From: Chamaelirium japonicum
Lineage: Eukaryota > Streptophyta > Magnoliopsida > Liliales > Melanthiaceae
Assembly: GCA_947650365.1 (NCBI GenBank)
Contig: OX393555.1
Span: 14,525,550 to 14,589,549 of the forward strand
Direction of reading: 5' to 3'
DNA: 64,000 bases
Part shown: positions 55,104-64,000 of the stretch, piece by piece
How the letters are laid out: each line of letters begins with the position of its first letter
How positions within the stretch are numbered: the stretch's first letter is position 1
The notes under the pieces: model-generated
The model's input: only the letters and a program-made list of their open reading frames with translations
Databases searched by the model: none
Told to the model about the DNA's origin: nothing
Position numbers and translations under genes: made by a program

Positions 55104-57552
55104 GAGTCCACACCAGTTTCTGTACTAGAATAGTTTTTTGATCTCTTTTAAGTTACTCCCTTTGGTCCTTCTATAGAAGACCTAGGTTAAGCACTACAGG
55201 CTTTGCCTTTAATCTTGATCTCATTATTTGTCTCTTGGAAATCTCCTTAGAAGTTCTACGTTTGTCATCTCTAGCTTGTTAAAGCTAAAGACTCTGACAA
55301 CGCCTTCGAAGGTTCCAGAAAAGGATGCAAGATAGACGTCTTCCACCACCTCGTCATCTGGGACCATGTCTTTGGAATCTAGTTCGATATGGAACTCAAA
55401 GATGTGTTCCCGAACAAGCATACCCACTGACATCTTGGTACCAACAAGTATCTTGGTGGATAAGCGATGAGTCTACCGACTTTGCCTAGTTGACATCTTA
55501 TGCATGTAAAACTTATTTTGAGAAGACCCGGCATATTTCTGACATACTTCTAAGGAGTTGTTAGCAAGTATGCTATGACACATAACTTCCACATCTCCTC
55601 AGACTCTCGCTAGTCGTCATATGCCCTAGTTAGTGCCCTAGTGATATCTGGACCCGTTAGGTCTAGTACAGGGATATTTAGATTACATGCCAATGTACGT
55701 TTACTACCCTATGCATAAGCTAAAGATAGCGCTTCCGCTCTACGTAGTTAGAGACCCGATTACTGGTTCTCTTATGGGATAGCGGATAGGGGAACTATAT
55801 GGTTGAACGAAAACGAATGCATAATAACATTTTTGATAGATTTTTAAAATAAGCTAATTATATCCAAATATCAGCGCTACCCTCACAGCGAAGACACCTC
55901 TATGGATTAATTTAACCATGTATGTAAGATCTCAGAATCGGCTACACCTGTCCGAGAGGGCAGTGTGCAGGTCTTCCGCTTACACGGTCTTTCCCTTGAC
56001 CCTACCCAAATCTGCCAACAAAGGACTTTGATGAACCATGGTTATCTTTTGGCCAGTACCACGTGATCACCATTGTCTTCGCAACGAATACCTCACGTGT
56101 ACTTTGGATGCTTAACCACGAGCCTAGGCAATTACGGAATGGAAGTTCTAATGGCCCCCATGAGGGTGAGTAAAAGCCTGAACCCTTGGCGCCGTAATCG
56201 CCATATCCCGAGGGAGATCACTAAGTTGCTTGGTATGAAAAAACACAGCTCTCACCCGAGGGGGTTGTTGAGTTATGCCCTCCCACCCGAGCACGAAGTG
56301 ATTGGCCGTGGAGGCCAGGAGATCTATAAAAGTCCTCTCTTGCATCCCTTATTAAATTTGAGGGTTATTTTTATACAAGTATGAGTGTACACTAAGGTCA
56401 CGACAACCTATACACTAGACCCTGGTCATACCGTGCTCCCACTAGCGTTTCAAGCCTTTCGCCTAGCATTAATTGATCTCGGAATATCATAGTCCCTGCC
56501 TCAAGTGGATTTCTCCACTCAAGGGTCACATTACATATCCAGAGAACATCGATGCTCTGCAAACCTAGTTATCACACTAATGCTCTGGAGCCTAGCCTAA
56601 GGTCAGACTGACAGGAAAGGTCTTCCACTACCATGGCGCCTCGCTTATAAATTTGACGAATGATGTCATAGTAGAATTTCAACTCATTCTAGGTTTTAAT
56701 GCTGGCCAAATAGGCACACCCGACTAATCGGGTATTGACCTAATGGTGGCATAACCAAATATAAGGAATTCTTGCTGTCATCAAGGGTCAATTAAATAAT
56801 AGGCGTCATTAGTGTAATCCTATCCTAATGAGGTCGCTTGGACCCGAAGGAAAAGAGCATCCCTCTAACACACTGATAATTAAATTATCGCATTGGGGTT
56901 CTCTACAGAAATATAAAGAACAGTAGAAAGAAACAACCACACAACTGAATCAAGTTCAGGGTCCGACCCCTGAACCTGACTGGCATAGCGTATGCTCTTT
57001 GTTTCCTTCTTGAGGCTCCTCGATCCGGTGCAAGCCTCTGTATATGATCTCCTGACGCTTTATGCCCTTTGCCGTCATCATGTACGCTTCGTCGGATCGC
57101 CATCGTCCTCTAAGGTTCCGCTCGTCCTCCCGGTGGTGGATCTCCACAGCAAGTTCTTCTCTTCAATTTGTAACCGAAAAAGCTCTAGTACACTTTGAGC
57201 GAGTGCTCGCTCGTATACAATTTCCTAGAACGAATAGAAAAATAAACCTAGCAAAAAGCCTGGGAATCAAGGGTGGTCAACCTCCATCACTTGCCCAACT
57301 ATGGCTCTAAAATCTATCCACACAGAGAAGAAAACACATCTAGATAATATTTGCTAACATGGGGTCCGACCCCCGGTAGCAAGCAATAACATATCCAGAA
57401 TAATTTTAGAAGCGACGCCCTGCAAGAACAATTCATAGAACATACAAAATATACTATGCATGATCTACTCGTGGAACCCCGATGGCGGCACATACTATTC
57501 ATGCGCGCACATGATGGTTTTATGAAAAATATGAAATGCACACCACTAGCTT
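55104..57552 (-). mobile_element. internal remnant of the left copia element (leader and gag only)
   Basis: The first 1.35 kb is colinear with 62665-64000. Read leftwards from the primer-binding site there is about 2.1 kb of leader without a clear ORF, then a gag fragment (55433-55224). Pol is absent because of the deletion at 55099-55103. The sequence 57320-57552 is T- and A-rich on the coding strand and shows no motif. Confidence 0.85.
55224..55433 (-). pseudogene. copia gag fragment, left copy
   Basis: The frame VREHIFEFHIELDSKDMV ... SGTFEGVVRVFSFNKLEMT ... ELLRRF corresponds to the copia GAG pattern (T-P-V-R-E-H ... LP-x-S-F-E ... NKxxMTLxELL). It is nearly identical to 62782-62994. It is cut off by stops and the flanking frame is not readable. 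Confidence 0.75.
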
Positions 57553-57564
57553 GCTCTGATACCA
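57553..57564 (-). other. copia primer-binding site (tRNA-Met type)
   Basis: Read leftwards, tggtatcagagc starts two bases beyond the LTR terminus. It is the canonical initiator-tRNA-Met primer site of plant copia elements and fixes the LTR at 57567-59873 as the 5' LTR of the element to its left. Confidence 0.95.
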
Positions 57565-57566
57565 AT

Positions 57567-59873
57567 TGTTGGATGTAAATCCATGGCAGAGGCCGACAGC
57601 AGAAGCAAAGAGAAGGTCCGAAGACCGAGAGCGGTGTGCGTTACATATAAAAATTTTCATCAAAACGATCTACATATGCGTGTATGAATATTGCATGGCA
57701 ACTACGCGAACCCCTAACGACGATCTAACGTGAAAGAACAATCTAGCATGTATGCATGTTCTATCTATTCTATATCTACATGTTAGAGATCATACCTGCG
57801 TGCAGATTCTTTCACCGCGATAAGTTTCTTCTTTGTCGATGGAGATGGGCTCGGATCTGCTCGATATAGATTCGGTACAACGGATATAACTTTTTACTCT
57901 GAGCTTGGATTAGGCAAAAATTTGGACTATAGATAGCCAACTTCGAGATGCAACTTTTACAACAAGTTTCACCTCGTTTGGACTTCTGTAGCTCCTGGAA
58001 GCATAGAAACATCACTGATTTTCTGTGCAGATTCTGGACAGCAAAATATTACGGGATATGCCTTCTAGTTCACCCGATCTCACACGATGCACGGTACCTC
58101 GTCGATGGATCTCTGAGTACCTCCATCCGATGAGCCTTCTCCTTTTATGAAACATCACGTGTGGAAGACGAGTCACCATCTAATGGTGCAAGCGAGGAAG
58201 AGAGAGACGAGAGAGGAGAATAGAAGAGAGGAGAGGGGACGGCTAGGGTTTCCCCATGCCATGGCCGGCTCCTAGGGCTTGCATGGCTTGCTTGGCCGAC
58301 CCCCCTTCTCCCTTATATAGGACCGACCTATCCACATGGATAGGGATGGTACGGATAAGTTTGATTGATTCAAACCTTCTCCCTATATATCTCTTCTTTA
58401 TCTCTATCTTTTTCTTAGTTTTGAAAACGGTCAAAACTAGCCCATTTTCTGTGCATCATAACTGGCCCTTTCATCGGAGGCAACAACCTCCTGAAACCAA
58501 TGGGGCTGGCCTTGACCAGTCTTTCAACACTTGGGGCTGGCCCCCTTAGTACATAGTGACGTATGGTATGACCAAAACGCCCTTATGTCACTAGTTGGCC
58601 GTTCCTCGTGTACGGGACTTTGCAAGGCACACATAAGTAAAGTGCACCAGTGATTTCACTATTCTCTGAGGTTCCCGTAGGGTGCCCCTAGTGAAGTCAA
58701 CTAGTCAACTCGCAACATATCCTGGTGCATCACACCCATGTGGCAAAGTCCACTTATGGCAAGGAATTGCTACATGCGTCTCTGCACTAACCTAGGGTTT
58801 CCCCTTAGTGCACACACGTAGCTATGCATCTACCGTGCACTAATACGAAGCACTCACGGAGCGTAGGCTTTGACTTCTCGCTTCCTTTAACTACGTTCTA
58901 TGTTTCGAGGAGATGGTATAAGAACCGTAAGGTGGAACCTTCAGGGACCAGGGTTCATGGCTTCCAACTTAGATTCGATTGACACACTACCCGAGTGTAC
59001 CATCGATCCTCTGAGTCCAAGTTAACCTACGTGGCCACCCAGAGTGCGACGCAGGCTGCACTCTAATTCCCCCGGACTTACTATGTTTTCCCTTATACCC
59101 TTGCTCTCCACTTAGTATGGTAAACTCGCTGTCCCTCCATCTGGTGCCATGACGCAACTCGAGTGGTGGAGAATACCGTCAGACTCGAGTGCTCATATGA
59201 CTCGGTTCCTTCCAGGTTGACCACATACATCGTACCTCCGATTACTCTTCCGAGCAACCGAATCCGTCACCAGTCGAATTGATGACCATCTGGCCAGGGT
59301 TTAATACGACGTAGGTCAGACCAAGGAACGCACCTCCCGTTAGGGGTGTGGATAGTCTGTAGGAGTGACACGTTGATGCAACGCCAGCCGGGTAACCCAG
59401 TACATCGTGGTTTTGGATCACTGCATCCGGATCCTCACACATTGGTGCGCCAAAGCACCACACAACTGGTTAGTCCACCAGACATGGTTTCTCAGGGTTT
59501 AGGACCGTTTTACCCTAAGCAGAAACACGGTTTAATGCACCGGTGTCTGCTCACCGATCTATGCACCGTGTTGGTTCCGTTCGGCCACAGACACTATGCC
59601 TAGTAATGACCATGGTGGAGACACCCATGCTCTGTCATCCCAACAGCTTATCCTGATAGGGCGACCAACCCTAATCAGAGCTGCGAACGTATTTAGGTTA
59701 CATGGGACCAGTCCATTGAGTCTCACACTCAAGTGGATTACCATGTAGCATGACTCTCTGTTATGTAATCAGAACACGTACTAAAATACGTACCAATATG
59801 CAGTCCTATACTATCAACCATACATAGCTAAACTATAGGTTTTTACGAGCTTTAGACCTCACCAATTCTAATA
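57567..59873 (-). mobile_element. 2307-bp copia LTR shared by two elements
   Basis: The + strand begins tgttggatg and ends ccaattctaata (one change from ...taaca). It has a primer-binding site on its left and a polypurine tract on its right. It therefore serves as 5' LTR for the left remnant and as 3' LTR for the right element. It is the reverse complement of the solo LTR at 21226-23539. Confidence 0.95.
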
Positions 59874-59886
59874 ATCTCCCACTAGG
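59874..59886 (-). other. copia polypurine tract
   Basis: Read leftwards, ctagtgggagat lies directly before the LTR start, the standard copia polypurine signal for plus-strand DNA priming. Confidence 0.85.
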
Positions 59887-62660
59887 TCTAACGAGGAATA
59901 ACGGTGTTGAGCTTTGTAGCTTCTACATGCTGCCCAAAAGCCTTTGTAGAAATTTTCTAAAGGAATTGGCAACATTGTCTGTAGATTCCACCTCAGTACC
60001 GCTACTTGCATTTCCGCCTATAACTGTCAGATCAAGTGGAGTTTGTACTTGATGGGTTTCCCCTCATTGTGGTGCCTAGTCTGCTTGGACCTTGCTTACC
60101 GCTCTTCTGTTGTAACAACAGATAACTGAGCCTCTGGTACGTGTCCCAAGTTCTCTAAGAACTTCCTAAGCCTTACCACCTGATATACTACCTCGCACGT
60201 AATAACGTGCTAAGCCACTGTGGTAGAGTCTGTGATGCACTCTTGCTTCACACTCTACCAACTACCGCTTCTAATCCTAAAATAATCCCTGAAATCGATT
60301 CTCTGGAACACACATCTGACACTAAAGTCAGATCCTGTGTGTCCAATCGATATCAGGACCTGTAAAGTGCAAGCTAACTAACAATCCTTACTTAATGAGG
60401 ATTTCTGAGTATACCCTTCACATTAGTCCAGTGATTTGGACCCGGGTTCGACTAAAACCGACCCATGAATCCTGCTGCGCAATAGATATCTAGCCTTGTA
60501 AAACAAATCTGGCTAGAATCTTATCTTCATGCGTAGCCTGTGACAGCAAGAGAACCTTGCTCTGGTTATCTCGAGTTACCTTGATTCCCAGAGCATAACT
60601 CGCCTCACTAGGGTCTTTCACATCGAATTGTGATGACTATAAACCTTTACCGTAAACAATATTCTTACGTCATTTTCAATCAGTAGAATATCGTTAACGT
60701 AAAGTACTAAATATACCCTTGTAGCTATTTCACCTTTCTTGTACCAACTTGGTTTATCCTCATTCTGATCAAATCCGTGTGAGCGGATTCTCTTGATCAA
60801 AATAGATATTCTACCTTGGATGCTTGCACCAGTCCATAAATAGACCTTTGCAACTTGCATCACATATCTTCCTGACCTACTGACACAAAGCCTGGGGCTG
60901 CTTCATCCAATGTCCTTTCCAAATTCCCGTTAGGGAATAATTGTCTTGACATTCATTAACCAGATCTTCCAACTATAATAGGCTGCGATGGATTTAAGAG
61001 GATCCGAAATAGACTTAGGCATAGCTACCAGTGAGATGGTTTTGATATAGTCAATCCCTTCTCCTTTGGTAACTAATCTAGCTACTTAAGTCTTAACCGG
61101 GTGCTCTTCTTATACACCTCCTACACCCCAAAGGGTGATAGTGCTATAAGTGTCAAGACTGTTCCAAGGGACGTTGATGCTAATTTGCCTCTATAGTCTT
61201 TTGTCAGTCAGAACTGTTGGAAGCTCCCACTACTTCTTTGTAGCTCTAGGGATCATCCTCCTGAAACTCTAGAGTAACTATCGAAGTTTCTTCATAGTAT
61301 TTTTCAGGAGTTCTGATGGTCCCACAACGACAAGGTGGTGGTGGTACAAAAGTGATTATTTCTACAGTGTCTGGTATACTAGTTTCTTGTATCATCTACT
61401 CTGACTACGTTTTCAGATACGCACTCTCTATCAGTACCCAGTAGTTCACACAAGACTACCTTACCGGTAAACTTATGGTCTATAATATAATCTTGGTCTA
61501 GGTAGATGGTGTTCGTAGAAACGATCACCTTTCAAACCTCAAGATTATAGAATAGTCCACCTTATGCTTTTCTTAGGATAACCTATAAACAGATATACCT
61601 GAAACTTCATCTCCGTCTAATCCCTTTTGTCCTTCTGTACAAGTGCAGGACACCCCAATATCTCGAGATACTATAGTGTGAGCTTTCGCTTAAACCATAA
61701 CTCTCTATAGGTTTGAGGCACTGATCTAGATGAGATATAGTTTCATATATAAGCTACTGTTTTAAGGTACAACCCCACCAAAAGGTGGGTAGTACACTTC
61801 GCAATATTCATCATACTACGAACCATATCAAACAGGGTCCGATTCCTTCTCTCGAAGACTTTATTCTGACGTGTTATCCTTGGAGTATTTAACTGGAAGA
61901 TAATCCCATACTCCTTCAGGATCCTATGGAACCCATCCGATAGAGTCTCGTTCCTTCGATTAAATCGAAGAGACTCCTATCGTCTGGACGCTCTTGGAAC
62001 CATATACGTCAAAATTAACTAACTCTCATACCTTCGTGGCCCTTTTAGTTATTCTGCCTTCCAGATTACACTCATAGGTTAGAAGGATCTCCGATGAATC
62101 TGTGAACAGAAACTCAGCCTTCTATTTTCTCTGAATTTATCTGAGGCAAAATATCTAAATCATAGGGGTCACAAATGGGATAGTGTCTCCGAAGGATTTA
62201 GATGAATTTAAAAGTAGACGCTGTAGCTGTCATGAAATCTATTTCTGAATTAGGATTACAAAGAGATTTTTCTGATCTATTCCTCTAACTATAAAGCTAT
62301 CAATTTAGTTTAAGATATACACCTACGATGCTGTCTAAAACTAAAAACTTCATTTACTAAAGAGGAAACAGAACTACATCTCTAAAAATCAAAATCCATG
62401 TTTCGGAAAAACTAAGACAATCATATCTAATAGCTTCCGCAGCGGCTTCTGGCATCAGTACCTATATTAGGATTACTTCACTATAAAGTAGCTTTCTTCT
62501 TTCCTTGAATCTCTATAGACCCGAAGTCTATATTCCAAGAAGCATAAGAACTGCTACTAGATAGTGACTCAACTCCTAACATCCTGAGGCCATACACTAT
62601 CTTCAAATATCCCCTATACTTGCTAAAGCGGAAACACTTCCGTCTTTAGCGTTACTAGAC
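59887..62660 (-). pseudogene. degraded copia pol (integrase, RT, RNase H) of the right element
   Basis: Read leftwards: integrase C-terminal core at about 61970-61790 (LKEYGIIFQLNTPRITRQNK, FERRNRTLFDMVRSMMNIAK), RT at about 60790-60640 (SHGFDQNEDKPSWYKKGE, VYLVLYVNDILLIENDV, with YVND for YVDD), and RNase H at about 60260-60030 (SVKQECITDSTTVA, LRKFLENLGHVPEAQLSVVT, RHHNEGKPIKYKLHLI). The order is right for Ty1/copia, and stops in every frame show it is dead. Confidence 0.85.
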
Positions 62661-64000
62661 TTAGGAGTCTACACCAGTTTCTGCACTAGAATAGTTTTTT
62701 GATCTCTTATAAGTTACTCCCTTTGGTCCTTCTATAGAAGACCTAGGTTAAGCACTAAAGGCTTTGCCTTTAATCTTGATCTCATCCTTTGTCTCTTGGA
62801 AATCTCCTTAGAAGTTCTATATTTGTCATCTTTAGCTTGTTAAAGCTAAAGTCTCTGACAACGCCTTCGAAGGTTCCAGAAAAGGATGCAAGATAGACGT
62901 CTTCCACCACCTCGTCATCTAGCACCATGTCTTTGAAATCTAGTTCGATCTGGAACTCAAAGATGTGTTCCTGAACAAGCATACCCACTAACATCTTGGT
63001 ACCGACAAGTATCTTGGTGGATAAGCGATGAGTCTACCGACTTCACCTAGCAGACATCTTATGCAAGTAAAACTTATTTTGAGAAGACCCGGTATATTTC
63101 TGACTTACTTCTAAGGAGTTGTTAGCAAGTATGCTATGACACAGAACTTGCACTTCTCCTCAGACTCTCGCTAGTCGTCATATGCCCTAGTTAGTGCCCT
63201 AGTGATATCTGGACCCGTTAGGTCTAGTACAGGGATATTTAGATTATATACCAATGTACGTTTAATACCCTATGCATAAGTTAAAGATAGCGCTTCTGCT
63301 TTACGTAGTTAGAAACCCGATTACTGGTTCTCTTATGGGATAGCGGATAGGGAAACTATATGGTTGAATGAAAACGAATACATAATAACATATTTTATGG
63401 ATTTTTAAAATAAGCTAATTATATCCAAATGTCAGCGCTACCCTCACAGCGAAGACACCTCTATGGATTAATTTAACCATATATATAAGATCTCGGAATC
63501 GGTTACACCTGTCCGAGGGGGCAGTGTGCAGGTCTTCCGCTTACACGGGTCTTTCCCTTGACCCTATCCAAATCTGCCAACTAAGGGCTTTGATGAACCA
63601 TGGTTATCTTTTGGCCAGTACCACATGATCACCATTGTCTTCGCAACGAATACCTCACGTGTACTTCGGATGCTTAACCTGAGCCTACACAATTATGGAA
63701 CGGAAGTTCTAACGGCACACACGAGGGTGAGTAAAAGCCTGAACCCTTGGCACCGTAATCACCATATCCTATGGGAGATCACTAAGTTGCTTGGCATGAA
63801 AAAACACAGCTCTCACCCGAGGGGGTTATTGAGTTATGTCCTCCCACCCGAGCACGAAGTGATTGGCCGTGGAGGCCCGGGGATCTATAACAGTCCTTTC
63901 TTGCATCCCTTATTAAATTTGAGGGTTATTTTTATGCAAGTATGAGTATACATTAAGGTCACGACAACCTATACACTAGACCCTGGTCATACCGTGCTCC
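62661..64000 (-). pseudogene. copia gag and leader of the right element, running off the window
   Basis: The gag fragment at 62782-62994 (VQEHIFEFQIELDFKDMVLD..., SFNKLKMTNIELLRRFPRD) matches 55224-55433. The region to 64000 is colinear with 55104-56450 with scattered substitutions, and its 5' LTR should lie to the right of the window. Confidence 0.85.

Noticed and set aside
56903..57310. Short ORFs in the copia leader as an extra gene
   Set aside because: Both strands show equally short frames with no motif; the region is explained as copia leader between primer site and gag.

Overview
This window reads as a gene-poor, retrotransposon-rich piece of a flowering-plant nuclear genome. The evidence is a plastid DnaJ J11-type gene, the last exon of a VARICOSE/EDC4-type decapping scaffold, and many plant transposon classes: Ty1/copia, Ty3/gypsy, L1 LINEs with DUF4283-type ORF1, a MuDR-type transposase, and hAT- and PIF-like MITEs. 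The very GC-rich J11 coding sequence fits a monocot, but this is an inference. I see no prokaryotic operon, CRISPR array or recognisable tRNA/rRNA gene.

0-20 kb. The left edge holds a decayed GC-rich hAT-like repeat with AT and GA microsatellites and two foldbacks. A broken copia pol (1.3-4.0 kb) follows, interrupted by a MITE. The only host coding sequences I can defend are the VARICOSE C-terminal exon (5335-5619, +) and a J11-type DnaJ gene (9132-9524, -). A 254-bp MITE with a perfect 8-bp target duplication sits just upstream of the DnaJ gene. Around them lies a dispersed repeat built from two palindromic modules. One copy of it is split by a 5'-truncated L1 with 15-bp target duplications. 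Next come a dead MuDR transposase, minisatellites, and a MITE nested in a hAT MITE.

20-30 kb. One Ty3/gypsy element (20552-29501, - strand, duplication gtaag) sits inside a LINE RNase H reading frame. It carries only gag. The pol position is filled by several tandem arrays (95-98 bp, 200 bp and a GC-rich minisatellite). A complete 2.3-kb solo copia LTR (duplication cagtt) is inserted three bases inside its 3' LTR.

30-51 kb. This stretch is mostly old LTR debris and unassigned sequence. The clearest element is an ORF1-only LINE (33043-35823) with a poly(A) tail and a perfect 15-bp target duplication. At 44.7-51.4 kb two LTR-like units full of tandem repeats face each other in opposite orientation, and one carries a regular 206-bp array.

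51-64 kb. A TATA box precedes a frameshifted 'putative gypsy-type transposon' protein, which is cut at 53854 by a copia array. There, two minus-strand copia elements share one 2.3-kb LTR (57567-59873). The left one has lost pol and part of its LTR through a 3.86-kb deletion with a 5-bp microhomology (cttag) at the junction. The right one runs off the window.

Functionally, the window is a layered record of insertions, with two host genes at the left. No multi-gene host pathway is visible.
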